Source of the DNA: Oscheius tipulae
Taxonomy: Eukaryota > Nematoda > Chromadorea > Rhabditida > Rhabditidae
Length of the DNA: 64,000 bases
Reading direction: 5' to 3'
Assembly (NCBI GenBank): GCA_037178975.1
Contig: JASJZH010000005.1
Location: 3,286,001 to 3,350,000 of the forward strand
Positions 24,977 through 36,880 of this stretch are shown here, piece by piece. Positions within the stretch are counted from its first letter, which is position 1; the number at the start of each line of letters is the position of its first letter. A program made the position numbers and the translations under genes. The notes under the pieces were generated by a model, which saw nothing but the letters and a program-made list of their open reading frames with translations, made no database searches and was not told the origin of the DNA.

Positions 24977-26628
24977 ATGAAAATCGACGAAACTGCCCTG
25001 CAGAAGATCTTCCAGCGCATCGAAGTTCGCGAGCGGGAGTTCGTCGAGCTGCTCAAGGAGGCCGTGGCTATTCCGAGCGTCTCGGCCGAGCCGGAACGCC
25101 GAGAAGATTGCGTGGCGATGGTCGAATGGACGAAGAAGGTAGGAATTTCTCTTTACACGTTGCTAAGCAGATTCGTTCAGGCTCTGGAGCAGATGGGAGC
25201 CAGCGTGGATCTGCACAAGGGCGGCAAGCAGACTCTTTACGACGGACGCGAGCTTGCCATTCCTCCCATTATCTTCGCCACGCTCGCGGTCGACAAGAAG
25301 AAGAAGACGCTCCTCGTCTACGGCCATCTCGACGTGCAGCCGGCCAAGAAGGAAGACGGCTGGAACACGGACCCGTTCACCCTGACCGAGCTCGACGGAA
25401 AACTTTACGGACGCGGTGCTACCGACGATAAGGTAGCTTTTTTCCCGTATGTACATCTAAAATTTGATTCAGGGACCCGTGCTGGCTTGGTTCAGTGCCA
25501 TTAGCACGATGCAGCAGCTCGGTATCGAGCTGCCCGTCAACATCAAATTTGTTCTGGAGTGCATGGAGGAGTCCGGATCCGAGGGCCTTGACCACGCGCT
25601 GACAAAGCACAAAGACTTTCTTCACGACGTCGACTTCAGCTGCATCAGTGACAACTACTTCCTCGGCAAGGAGAAACCCTGTCTGACCTATGGACTCCGC
25701 GGTCTGACCCACTACAGTGTCCACATCGAGTGCGCCAAGCAGGATCTTCATTCCGGAACTTACGGCGGCTCCGTGTAAGATATTGACCTCTCTTTTCTTT
25801 ATAAAAATGACTTTTAGGCCTGAGGCCATGGACGATCTGATGGCCATTATGTCGCAGCTGAAAAGCGTTGATGGCAAAATTCTGATCCCGGGACTGGCCG
25901 AGCTCGTGGCCCCGCTGACGCTGGAGGAGAAGAAGGTCTACGAGACAATCGACTTCGACATCGAAAGCTACAAGAAGAACGACATCGGAGCTCACGGCCT
26001 TCTCCACGACACGAAGGAGAATCTCATGATGAGTCGCTTCCGTGAACCAAGTCTCTCCATTCACGGCATTGAGGGAGCCCACAGCGGATTCGGCCAGAAG
26101 ACCATCATCCCTTCCAAGGTTAGTCTTTAAAAACTTTCGTTGAAAAATGATTGTACAGGTAACCGGAAAGTTCTCGATCCGGCTCGTGCCGAACATGACG
26201 CCAGAGGCCGTTAGTCGATGCGTCATCGACTATCTGAAAAAGCTGTGGAAGGAACGCGGATCGCCGAACAAGTTCGAGGTCATCTCGGACACTAACGCAT
26301 CGGCCAAGCCGTGGCTCGGCGACTACATGGACCGCAACTTCCAGGCCGGGAGCCGGGCCATCGAGCGCGTCTTCGGCTGCAAGCCTGACTTCACTCGCGA
26401 GGGCGGAAGTATCCCGGTCACTCTTACGCTTCAAGTGCGCTATTTTCACTCTTACTTACCGCGAAACATGTTCAGGAACAGACGAAGAAGTCGGTGATGC
26501 TGCTGCCGATCGGAGCCTGTGACGACATGGCGCATAGTCAGAACGAGAAGATCAACCGCGTCAACTACATCCGAGGAGTCAAAACTCTGGCAGCCTACAT
26601 TCTCGAGCTGGCCGACGAGGCCGACTGA
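24977..26628 (+). CDS. pes-9: Cytosolic non-specific dipeptidase (M20 family)
   Basis: Zinc/manganese dipeptidase that splits dipeptides such as Cys-Gly in the cytosol. Six exons: 24977-25138, 25181-25432, 25473-25774, 25818-26118, 26159-26434, 26476-26628; 481 aa against about 475 for CNDP2. The metal and catalytic residues are in place: His103 and Asp105 (YGHLDVQPA), Asp136 (GRGATDDK), Glu170/Glu171 ([10 protein letters not shown]), Asp198 ([10 protein letters not shown]) and His451 ([11 protein letters not shown]). No signal peptide. The M20 lid/dimerisation domain is present ([19 protein letters not shown]). Ortholog of human CNDP2; the C. elegans name pes-9 is from memory. Confidence 0.95.
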
Positions 26629-26842
26629 AGATGCTCTCACGCAATATGTACAAGCCTTCTTTCTTTTTGTAAACATTGTAAATTATCATAAACTTGATTT
26701 TTCCCTAGCCTCTTTTCTCTTGGGAAAGATAGTCCATCTTTTGACCTTAATTACGTGGACAGACACTTTGTCTTATCACACTAATCCTCTTTTTCTCGGC
26801 AAATCATTTTCCGGCGCTGTTCCTATTGGAACACCTCCAATC

Positions 26843-28151
26843 ATGCTGTTCTTCTTACTCTTCTTGGTCTCTACAGCCTTGGCCGTCTCCTGTCCAAACG
26901 GATACTATTCTAGCGGGAGTTCTTACTGCTACAAGGCAAGAAACTTAGAAAAAGGGCGTGGAATGTTTCAAGCTTGGTTCTTGGCGGTTGTTTTGTGCCG
27001 CATTCAGTTGGCAAAGGCCAAACATCAAATTCGCTGAAATTTGAAAATTTCCATGGAAAGATCACGCTCATGAGATCTTCTTTGGCAAACTTAAAGTTGT
27101 ACGACCAGAGACCTACGACCTCTTTTCTTGATTTTTTTGGGTCCCCTTGTAATTTTGTGGCCGAACTTTATGTCAATCGACGTGCAATAGTTTGTGGAAC
27201 CATTTGCAACCCAATCTAACCTGTAATGACTAGCATGAACAACGCTAGAAGTCTCCGCAGTCTGTGATCTCATCACTGCCGAAAACAAAAAAGTTAAGAA
27301 ATACGACAGTCCTTTGCCATATTCCCACGCCGCCAAACAGTGTCAGAGTGATGGAGCCTTCTTGCCTACTGTTTTGGACAATAACGTGAGCCAAAGCATT
27401 CCTTTTTGTGAAATGTTCCAGGTAAACTCAGAGCTGGTGGCTCTCGGCCGTCAAACAGGAAACATATGGCTCGGACACTACTGTCGTCACGATGGATCAA
27501 CGAGCAGTTGTCACTATCAGGACGGAATCAGTCTGAACTCAACTGGTTTCACCAATTTCGACGGTATTTTGGTTAAAGTTCTAGAAAAATCACAATAGGA
27601 TCATTAAATGTGGTCAAAGGAAACTGTGTTGGTCTATTTACGTCAGGAACAAAGGCCGGGAAATGGCACAGCCATCCCTGCGAAGAGGAGAAACTCCCTT
27701 TCTTCTGTCAATTTGCAGCAATCAGACCGCAGCCTGGCTACTGCAATGCAGGAGTCACGCTGTCCGCCCCGATTACTGTAAGTTCCGATGGATATAGACT
27801 AATTCTGACAGAGAATTCCAGATTACGAGCCCTGGATGGCCCCAGAACTACCCGACCGACATTTCCTGTCAGTACCGTGTTGCTGGACCGACTGGGTCGA
27901 AACTGAAAATCTCATTCCAGAGATTCTCTCTGGATTCGAGCTCGGCTGTCACACTCTTCAAAGACGGATTTTTCAGTGCTAATGTCAATCTGTGAGTCGG
28001 AAAAAGAGAGGAGGGAGGGAATCAGGTTTTCAGATGGTCCGGATCCCAGAACAGTTTCCAGCAGACAGTCACTGGAAACGTAGCTCTTCTGGCTTTCGAC
28101 TCGGCGGAGAACACTGGACAGGGCTTCACGGCCAGTGTTACAGTTGCTTGA
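26843..28151 (+). CDS. Secreted C-type lectin with CUB domain
   Basis: Starts with a signal peptide (MLFFLLFLVSTALAV), then SCPNGYYSSGSSYCYK. Well-supported later exons are about 27247-27385, 27422-27563, 27599-27777, 27822-27991 and 28034-28151. The CTLD shows HAAKQCQSDGAFLPT, NIWLGHY, NCVGLFTSG and LPFFCQF; the CUB domain shows GYCNAGVTL, ITSPGWPQNYPTDISC and GFTASVTVA at the end. The CTLD-CUB order is typical of nematode clec genes, which are often induced by microbes. The join between exon 1 (ending near 26937 with a GC donor AAG|GCAAGA, or at 26967) and the next exon is unresolved, and a short exon may be missing. The 36-nt intron 27386-27421 is in frame and stop-free, so it may be retained. 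Confidence 0.85.
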
Positions 28152-28511
28152 GGCAATAAACGTTCGTTCTCTGACTACTTTGACAATGCTGTCTATGAAG
28201 TCTAAGAATCTCGTCACTCCTTAATCTTTCGTCTCTCTCTCTCTCTCTCTCTCTACGCCATCTACACAAGTTATACGAAAGACAATCTTGATTATGCCTT
28301 TTCAGCGGGTCAAAGAGAACAGTTTCTTGTTTTTTCAAAACTTCCTACAGAATTTGATTATCCGAATTAACATCACAATTACTTTTCTTCTTCCCCGATA
28401 TGATGGCCGAAGCGCAGTGTCTGCCGTCGGACAAGCATTCAAATCGAGAGAAAGAGTTTATTTCATTCGTAAACACGACCCGTAACTAAAAACCCAAACG
28501 TTACCCGTTCT
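28152..28511. other. Convergent spacer with (CT)n microsatellite
   Basis: Spacer between the lectin (+) and DUF229 (-) genes, so it holds two 3' ends. An uninterrupted CT run of about 24 nt lies at 28231-28254. Nothing else seen. Confidence 0.6.
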
Positions 28512-31500
28512 CTACTGCTTCTTCTCTCCTTTGATACAGAAGCAAAGTTTCTTCAAGACTGAATCCATGACACAAGAACTCGTCTCCCCATAGGCATTGT
28601 TTCTCTCGAACTCGTTGGTAGTGTACCAACGATTTGCGGTGAAGTCGCGAACCACAATCCCTTCCAGGATAGCCCCACTGGGCTGCTTTGCTTGTAGCAC
28701 GATTCGGTACTGAACCTGGATTCCAGCCCGTACCATCTCGTTATCAACCTTCGGATCCACGAGAACCTTCTCTGATGGCAGGCGAATCGAGGCATAGGTT
28801 ATTTTATCCAGCTCCAGTGGAGAGCAGACGAAATCTTGAACATTCTTATGTTCGCTCTTTTCAACATCCGGAGCATTCGTCAAAATGTCGTTGATTCGTG
28901 CCAAGAGTACTTGGGCAGCTTTTTTAGCCTCCTCTATCGGAATCTCCTTCTCCTTGAAACAGGGACAGTAGTCTTCAGGGACTCCGGCCTCTGAACAAGT
29001 TCGGTTCTTCGGTGTTGGACCGAAGAGGGAATATCCTCGAGGCATCTTTTTGTTGTTCAAAGGTTTTTTGGGTTTGGTGAAGGTACCCCAGGCTATGTCG
29101 TTCAGTGTCTCGTGGATGTCGAAGGGTGTTGTCATACGTTTCGAGTTTTCCACGAGCTGCTTCTCTAACTGAAAATGGAAATTAGGGTCAGGAAATAAGG
29201 GCACTCCCATCTCTACTCTGCTTGCTCAACATTTTGACCCCAAACAAGCAATATCGTAGAATTTGAAATGGTAAAAACGAAGTACTGTGACAAAGCTGAC
29301 ATGTCATTTTCTGTCGAGAAATTTTTGGCTTGACAGCGTTGACTCTCAACTTACGTCTCGAAAGTGGTTTCTCATCTCCAATGAAAGTTCCGAATCAAAT
29401 TACAAAGACATATTGACAATATTAGGGCAACAGAATGCCGAAATCACATAAAAAAATGACAAGCTGTCTGTCAATATGTTCCTGTCAAAGATCTGTCAGC
29501 CTTTTTTTGTCAAACCAGAGAGCAAGAGACAGGCAAAGTGACTAAGTTGCGTCAGCAAACATTACGGTTTGTAGGTCCTCATACGATTCCCCCTATTCCC
29601 ATGTTTCTCCTTCCCATTCCAAGAAGACTCACCAAAGGGTGCTTCTCTTTGATCCCTTGCGGAAGGCGAATGGAGAAAAATGGTAGTCGAGACTCCAGCC
29701 TCCCGTTGACCTAAACTTTCACATAGAGCTCCCAAAAAAGCAGATCCTACCGTCTCTCTGATCCTGTCATACCGATTCCCATGATCACTGAACACTATAA
29801 CAAAGGACTTCTCAAAATTCTTCTCATTCCTCTCCAAGAACCCGTCCAGATCGTTGTCCATTCTCCCGATCAGGTTCAAATAGTCGTGACTCATGTCCTG
29901 TGTCCACCAGAAGGCAAACTGTCTCTTGCCCTGGTACTTCTGAATAAAATCCTCCAAATGATCCAGGTGGACTCGATGGAAGGGCTTCTCGTCATAGCAG
30001 TAACTTCTGGATCGTCGGCTCAGAATTGACCAGAAGGTTGCGAGCCAAAATGGACGGAGATAGTGGTCGACTGGTCGTCTAGTGAACCCACACAACTGTC
30101 TCATGTAGTTGAAAGTCGCGATATCTGGTCGGTCCTCGGCAAAGAAAGTAGCGTAGCCATTCTTCGTAAAATTCTCCCAGACAAAGTTATAGTCGTCAAA
30201 GTTCACATCCCAGGCATCTTCGATTTCCGTTGGGAATTCCGAAGCCCAGGCTCCTCTCTTCCCCATGAGGACAGCTACCAGGTTTCCGTAAGTGTTGTCA
30301 TGAATTTTGATGTGTCCCAGCATGTCTAAGAATCCTATCTTCTGCATTCTCTTATGGGTTTCCGGCAGCTGTCGAAGAAAATTCTGTCGAGACATCGAGT
30401 CAAGCCCGATCATGATGACCGAGGGTCTGTCAATTGTTGACTCTTTAATGAGTTTTGAGGGATGGTTTGGTAGAGGAAGCGTCTTTTTCACAGAGATTAC
30501 TTGAGCATAGTTCTTAGCGAAGACATCTTGAGTCGTGAAGACACCATTCGCAGTGCATCGGACCTGGGATATTATACTTTTTAGGATCCAGTAACCAAGT
30601 CTGCCAAGGTTTAGCGACCATAAGGCACCGGAAAGAAAAGGACATCATAGCTTTGCCAAGGACAAAACTTTGTCAAACAAACCTCCTTGGGCCTATTTCT
30701 GGACCGTGATCTGAATTCCAGAAATGGTATAAGAACTTTTGTTCGGATCTCTATTATCTAAAGCGCGACGGCTTCTGTGGCCGACTCTGTTTGTTTGTCC
30801 GAGACCACGAAACAAAAGCCAGATTTATTGGCAGTTAGTTACTGTCAAAAGATTGCAAGTCAACTTTAAAGTTTAAGGTTGTTTTTGTGAAGAGTTCTAC
30901 GGAGAAGCTGCATTTAGGCTTTATGCTCAATAAAGCTACTTCTAACTTTCGGAGACTTAATTTTCACTAAGTCGGTTAATAACGAATAGAACCCCGGTGG
31001 ATAGGATTGAAATGTTGATTGCTAGGTACTTTCCACAGGAACAGTTTTGCGAAGAACAATTCACGCCGCTGACATGTTTCAATTCCCTCGTTACAGAGAG
31101 TTCAGAGCCCCTGTATACGACTGCTATTCTAAAATCTTACCTCAAAGAACTCATTCTTGACATTCAAGCTGTAGCCACTCTTTTTGAAGTTGACCAAGGT
31201 ACGATTCCCATATACGATGTCAAAATCAGAGACGCCCTCGTTATGCCAAAATGGTGTGATGTAGCATTCAGAATCTTCCAGAAGAGACTTATTGAACTGA
31301 ACTTGTGTACAGATCACAAAATCTGTACAACTTACATGGACTATTCCATTTTTGAAATTTATTGCCTGTTTCTGAACAGGACTACAGACGAGGGGATTCG
31401 GCTTTGAGTAATATGGCATGACTATCGGATCCCATGGGTCAAGTTTGGGCAAGGTGCATTCGGATTGAACTGGAAGACTTCGAAGAGATCGCAAATGCTG

Positions 31501-31731
31501 GTATTCCTTGGGTAATTGTGGTTTTCTGGTGGCCCTGATCACGTAGTACGCGGTGAAGAAGGCCACGACTCCGAGGAAGATTCGAAGAAACCAGGATATG
31601 TAGACGGAACGATCGAGGAGCTGGTAGGATAGGTGGAAACGAGTGGAAAGAAAGATCATCTGGGATCTGAACGAGGGATTGAAAAGGTCATTGAAAGGAA
31701 TGAAAGTTTTGTGTTTTAAAGACCTAATCAT
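28512..31731 (-). CDS. DUF229 family protein (alkaline-phosphatase/sulfatase-like fold)
   Basis: Four exons: 31731-31141, 30563-29751, 29710-29633, 29168-28512; 712 aa. The first exon has an N-terminal membrane anchor (ISWFLRIFLGVVAFFTAYYV), so it is probably a type II membrane or secreted protein. Family marks: CTLPKLDPWDP, the putative metal/nucleophile site MIGLDSMSR (Asp252-Ser253), a second metal motif VIVFSDHGNRYD (Asp457-His458), and MTTPFDIHETL near the end. DUF229 proteins are numerous in nematodes, resemble sulfatases and have no firmly known substrate. The 41-nt intron (29750-29711) is supported by the restored family motif RLPFFSIRLP. The start may instead be Met25 (31659). Confidence 0.9.
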
Positions 31732-32739
31732 TGAGAGACACTGTCCTGACAGTTTTCAAACATTATCGGAAATACTTTAGAAATTCTTGACTACCTCATG
31801 GGCAAAGATTTTTTGGATATTTGAAAGACTTATGAAGTTCCAAAGAGAATTGAACCCATTCAGTTTGAGACGATATCAAAGGATAGAAGAGAGTATCCCA
31901 CTTACAAAGTATTTTTGGAGAGAATAGGCGGTAATTAGGAAAGTATGGATGAGTCAGCAAGCAGAAATGATACTGGCATTGAGCAAAAAAGAGACAGGAC
32001 TGGCTTTAAAACAGGCTTCAATAAAACACTTGTTTCCAGTCAAGAGCCTGTCAACGTGTTTCATTCCTAGATCGAATGAGACAGGCAGTTTGTACAAATG
32101 GCAAAAACAGCTACATTAATGATAATCTCCTATCCTAATGGGAAGCCCACGGGGTTAGCTGCTTTCTGTTTCTGTATAGCCCCTGAATATATCTCAAAGG
32201 AGAGGGGAAAGCCCAAATAACACTCCGAAAAGACGTTGCTAGGGGAAACTTCGGGTGATATGGGCTCGAAGGGGGCCTTTTAAAGTGTCCTCTACATTAT
32301 TTACCACGCCACAAGGGGTGTCTACCAACTGCTAAAACTAACCTCAGCGTTTGGAACGCCTTTTCAACCTCTATTGAAAGAAGTTGCACTTCTAAATCGT
32401 CGAAAAAAAAATACAGGGACGTGGGATAGTGTACGAAATCCATTTTCCCATGATGGTCTCGTTCATTTCCCTGCTGTATCGTCGATGAGGTCGGCCTTCC
32501 TGTCTCGATCTATGTTCAAACTATTTTAAAACTTATTAAGTTCAACAGATTCTCTCCACGTCTTCCTCGACCACAAATTTAGCATTCCGACTCAATCTGG
32601 AAAGAGTCAGCACGGCAGCTGTTCTATCGGGACACTCAGTCCTCGTAGCCTCGTAGTTTCTTATCTTTGTCACCGTGTCTCTTTAGTCTTCCTGACGAGC
32701 TTTCTCTAAAAACTTATAAACCCCAAAAAGCCCAAAAAA

Positions 32740-33036
32740 TCGGCCAGTCAAATTGTACGGTTGGTGGACAGCCACGGCGAGCGACAAGGTTAGGCACGAT
32801 GGCACAGGCAATGTCGCTGACCTGTCCCGATGGGACTGTCACACTGTCCGATGGACAGTTCGCCTTGTGTGAGTGATAATCCAACCTTTCCGGACCTACC
32901 TTCCCCTGTGCACTTTTCTGATTCTTATATGGGAGTACCTGGACTGTTCGCCGAGCAGATTCGTTAGCGAGTTGCTTATCACTAGTGAGGAGAGGGACAG
33001 AGAAAAGTCTGATATCACAACTCTTCTATTATTCAG
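32740..33036. repeat. Diverged direct duplication, left copy
   Basis: Aligns with 33446-33709. Matching landmarks are GCCAGTCAA near the left end, GATAATCCAACC...CCGGACC (versus GATAACCCAACC...CCGGACC), TTATATGGGAG (versus TTATATGAGAG), and GAGGAGAG.GACAGAGA (versus GAGGAGAGAACAGAGA). Similarity is patchy, so the duplication is old. Confidence 0.65.
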
Positions 33037-33071
33037 AGCTCCATAACGAAAAGTACTTTTACTGTACCGCG

Positions 33072-33102
33072 ATTATGCGATTACTTTTGGTAATCGCATA
33101 AT
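33072..33102. repeat. Perfect 13-bp inverted repeat (hairpin)
   Basis: ATTATGCGATTAC (33072-33084), loop TTTTG, then GTAATCGCATAAT (33090-33102). The core TAATCGCA recurs imperfectly several times in the following 200 bases (33180-33290). It lies between the two copies of the duplicated segment. Confidence 0.85.
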
Positions 33103-33445
33103 AATCCATGTTCGACCTCGGCGTTGTTTGGTAAAAGGATTTTCCAGAGAAAAATTCCTTTTTTAATGTCGTCGTGGGCAATAATCGCAATAACTTTTAT
33201 CAGCAGGTGCGATTGCGTTTGCGACTATTCGTAATCACTAATCGTAACATTTTGCTTTGATAATCGCAATCGGACCCGATTTTGCTAATCGTCTCAAAAC
33301 GGCAGCATTCTTTGGAGACGCGCAGCGGAACTGAACCGTCTGAAGATTTCTTTAGTTCCCTTCATTCTGAAACTTGCGAAGTTTTGTAGCGGCTGGGTTA
33401 ACTGACACAAATCTTGAAAGGAACTATCTCAAAAAGATAAAAAAA

Positions 33446-33709
33446 AAGCCAGTCAAGCGAGTGTGGTTGGGAAGGGTTTGCACCGTTGGCACGAGGCCGC
33501 TGGCACGGGTTTTGTGATTTCATCTCGTAAGAATCTTCACATTGTCTGATAACCCAACCACTCCGGACCGTCTCTTCCCTGTTCTTTTTGCTGGTTGTTA
33601 TATGAGAGGGTCTTTGCTGTTTGCCGAAACAGGGCGGTTGCGAACTGGCTGTCTCTAGAGGAGAGAACAGAGAGAAACGGGCGGGATTTCACAATTCTGT
33701 TCAATAGGA
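33446..33709. repeat. Diverged direct duplication, right copy
   Basis: Right copy of the segment at 32740-33036. It ends about 130 bases upstream of the first ATG of the kinase locus, so the duplicated piece could include the 5' end or promoter of that gene. Confidence 0.65.
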
Positions 33710-33842
33710 CACACTCTCAAAAGCTTGATTGGAGCGAAATTGGAGAAGCTTGCAGAAAAATTTGTTTGCAAAACAGTAATTGGAGCAATATAGAACAACC
33801 AGCAATAGTCAAGTTCCAAACACTCGTTGACAACACTGGGAG

Positions 33843-36003
33843 ATGACAGCTATCGCGAGCGACAAGCCCCAGCCTCAGGACAGCGGCCACCACGGATTCG
33901 AAAAAGAGGAGGAGCGTCAGCTGAAGGAACTCGTCTACTACCACGGCTTCATCCCCCGAGAGGACCTACTGGCTGTGATGAAGGCGGACTGGGACTTTCT
34001 GCTGCGTGTCAGCGAGACGGACAACAATCTCGGGCCGGCCATCGAGCGCGAAAAGCTGAAGAGGGAGATCGTGCTCTCGATCTGTGTGGAACACGACGAA
34101 GGAACGTCATCATCCGTCGAGTGCCCAAGAATCGCTACTTCGTCGAGACGGACAAGATTTTTGACACCTTCCGTGAACTCATCAGCTATTACCAGATCAA
34201 CCACGCCACGGTCAACAAGGTTCTTTTTATTTTTTCTTCTAGAGCTAGGTACTCATACATGGTAACAGTCCAAACAGTTCTACAGATGATCTTGTATTCA
34301 AGTTGCCTAGCTAGAGCAATAACTATGAGAGACCGCCACAGTTCCTTGTCGAGACTTCCAGTTCCCTAACTGCCTACCTATACTATATACCTCCCACTAT
34401 TGTCATACTCTGAAAGTTTTCAATGAACAATGAGTCCCTTAGCCATGGTCACTCTTTGACTACCTTTTTGTTTGAGATACTTGTGCCAGAGCTTCTGGTC
34501 ACTCCCTACAGTGTCAGTCAGTCTAACAATAAGAGACAGTCTCCGTTTGAGGCCTACTTGATTACCAGACTACTTCAGTATTATAAATAATTAGACATGG
34601 AGGAATAAAATCAGCTCTTTGAACCGTTCTATGACTCTGTGACTACCTTATTTGAAGTCTACTTGACTACCAGACTGATACCGCATATCTGAATTGAACT
34701 AACTGTCATGGTTCAGAAAGATTGATGCACTGACTCGTACCTACCCTTCTTCCTTTTCAGTCGCAGTTCATCCTGAAGAACCCAGTGAAACCCCAGAAAT
34801 GGGAACTTCTTCACAATGCTATTGCCCTGGGAAAACAACTTGGAGAGGGAGCTTTCGGCGAAGTCCGTCAAGCTGTCTGGACGCGCAAGAAGAAGACGAC
34901 AGACGTGGCCGTGAAGTTGACCAAGGGAACGAGCGATCTCTGCAAGGCCAAGATAAAGGAGTTAATGAGAGAAGCTAGACTCCAGCGTAATCTTCGTCAC
35001 AAGAATATTGTTCGATTACATGGCGTCGCTGTGGATGAGCAACCACTTTACATCGTACTGGAGCTGGTCCGAGGCGGCTCGCTAAACTCGTACCTGGCCA
35101 AGAATTAGTGCTCGCTGAACGAAAAGCTACAGATGTGTCTCAGAGCAGCTCGAGGGGTCGAACATCTACACAAGGCTGGAATCATTCATCGCGATATGTC
35201 TGATTAGTTCCTGTTTTTTTTTTATTTATCACTGATTGAGTTCTTAGCCAGGAACTGTCTTTACGACCAGGCTGAAAAACTCGTCAAGATCTCGGACTTT
35301 GGCCTCTCACGTCAGACCAAGGAGTATCGGATCAAGGTGAGTCTTTTTTGGTTACTTCTATCCATTTTCTAGCTTTGTGATTTTCTGAATAATTGAAGGA
35401 TTTGATCTTGGCTTCAACTTTGCAGAACATCGTGAGACTGCTGGAAGTCATTATAAGTTTCAAAAATGCGGTGGAACACTCCACTACCAAACAACTTCCA
35501 GACTGCCGTAAAACTTCCCATCAAGTGGCTGGCTCCCGAAACCATTACGACCTTCGTCTTCACTTCCAAAAGTGACGTCTATAGCTACGGAGTCATGATC
35601 CATGAGGTAGGTAGACGAGAGACTTTTCGTCTAAACCCGAACTTTAGATTTTCGTCAATGGTGCAGAGCCGTGGGTGGGCTTCACGAACACGGAGGTCAA
35701 AAAGGCAGTGATCGAAGGACGGACGCTGCCGATGACCGAGGCTCCGAACAGATTCGCGACTTTGTGAAGGAGAAGGTCTTTGCTCGACTGCCGGCAGATC
35801 GTCTCGTCATGACAGAGATTGTGCGCTTCTTTACCGAGCAGCTGGATCCGCCAAACGGGATGGGCACGGACCTGCCTAGCGATTTGAAGAGAAAGAAGGG
35901 AACGGAAGAGAGCCCGGATAAGAGCACCTTCGCCAGGTTCAGCAAGATGACGTCGGCCTCGTCATCCATCTCGACTGCCAGCAGCGACGCCCAGGCGAGA
36001 GAA
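33843..36003 (+). pseudogene. SH2 / Fer-like tyrosine kinase, apparently decayed
   Basis: Exon blocks: 33843-34219 (SH2: YYHGFIPREDL, DFLLRVSETD, RRVPKNRYFVET), 34761-35202 (N-lobe: LGEGAFGEVRQAV, VAVKL, HKNIVRLHG, then IIHRDM), 35248-35336 (KISDFGLS), 35502-35606 (KWLAPET, SDVYSYGV), 35648 onward (EPWVGFTNTEV, then EQIRDFVKEKV). This is the short SH2-kinase form that nematodes have amplified (spe-8-like, often sperm-enriched). Lesions: a 1-nt loss in the SH2 domain near 34100; a TAG codon in frame at 35106-35108; an AT where the GT donor should be at 35203-35204 (using it restores HRDMSARNCL); and a 1-nt loss near 35745. Neighbouring genes have no such errors over several kilobases, so a true pseudogene is more likely than poor sequence. 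Confidence 0.75.
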
Positions 36004-36880
36004 AGATGCAAAAAGGACACAAATAGAGAGAGAACTAAAGAAACGAAAAACAATGCTTCTGAAAGAAAAGAAAGAATATGTAGAAACATTTCTTGTTCTT
36101 TGTTTTCTTTGGTTCTTTTTTGTTCAGAAGCCTTTCCACGACGTGTTATGCGCGTCGCCACTTTTCCAAACCGGGCGCAAATGCCGTTCGTTTTCTTAAT
36201 TACAGTATCCTACAGAAAACGTGGTTTAAACCGATTGTGACACAGAATACCGTATACCTTACATTAATTTAAAAAGAGAACTAATTTTAAATTCCCGCCC
36301 TCGAAATACGAAATTAGCGCGAAAAAAATTCGCGACGCCTTTTGTATGGGCGTAACACGCCGTGTTTCGCGGGACAAATAATCAAAGGAGTCCTGAGACG
36401 TACTGCCTAATCGAAAGGGTACGTGCGCAATATTTCAATTTGAAAATCCTTTCAACTTTCCTGGTTTTGTTCATTTTCCTCTCGTTTTCTTACTGTCTGT
36501 TGGGAAAAAAATTCACGGAAAAGATGTTAAAAGTAAAGCAGAAACACGGAAGAGCTAAACAGAAGGCGAAAGCGGCCAAAAATCTAGCTTTTTTCCATTT
36601 TTCTGAAAAATACGTCGAGATTTCGACTTTCGCTTATCTCTCTTCTCATTTCTGTTTTTCCCTAGATATCAATGTTTCCACATCAATTTTAGAGCTCCTT
36701 TGCCCTCAAATATGCTTGTTTTCCTCTCTTGTATGTATAAATTGCCAGTCTAGGCGATCTTATAGCTAAAAATCACATTTTTAGTCCTTGTTTTCTTCCT
36801 TCTCGCCCTTTTTTCGCCGGCAATACATTCTTGTTTTTCAGTATTGGCATAAGACCATATTGGCTCTAGTACAAACAAAA
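36004..36880. other. AT-rich spacer, no gene recognised
   Basis: Spacer between the kinase locus and the RING gene. A 135-codon stop-free frame (36362-36769, +) contains a hydrophobic stretch and a basic patch but matches nothing I know and lies in AT-rich sequence; I do not call it a gene. Confidence 0.4.

Larger units (their letters stand above)
31732..33842. other. Divergent spacer upstream of DUF229 and the kinase locus
   Basis: About 2.1 kb between the DUF229 gene (-) and the kinase locus (+). It contains the duplicated segment and the hairpin listed separately. A short frame near 32802-32876 (MAQAMSLTCPDGTV...) lies within the left copy of the duplication. No other gene seen. Confidence 0.5.

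Noticed and set aside
36362..36769. 135-codon plus-strand frame with a hydrophobic segment
   Set aside because: AT-rich spacer sequence and no recognisable family; no supporting splice structure.
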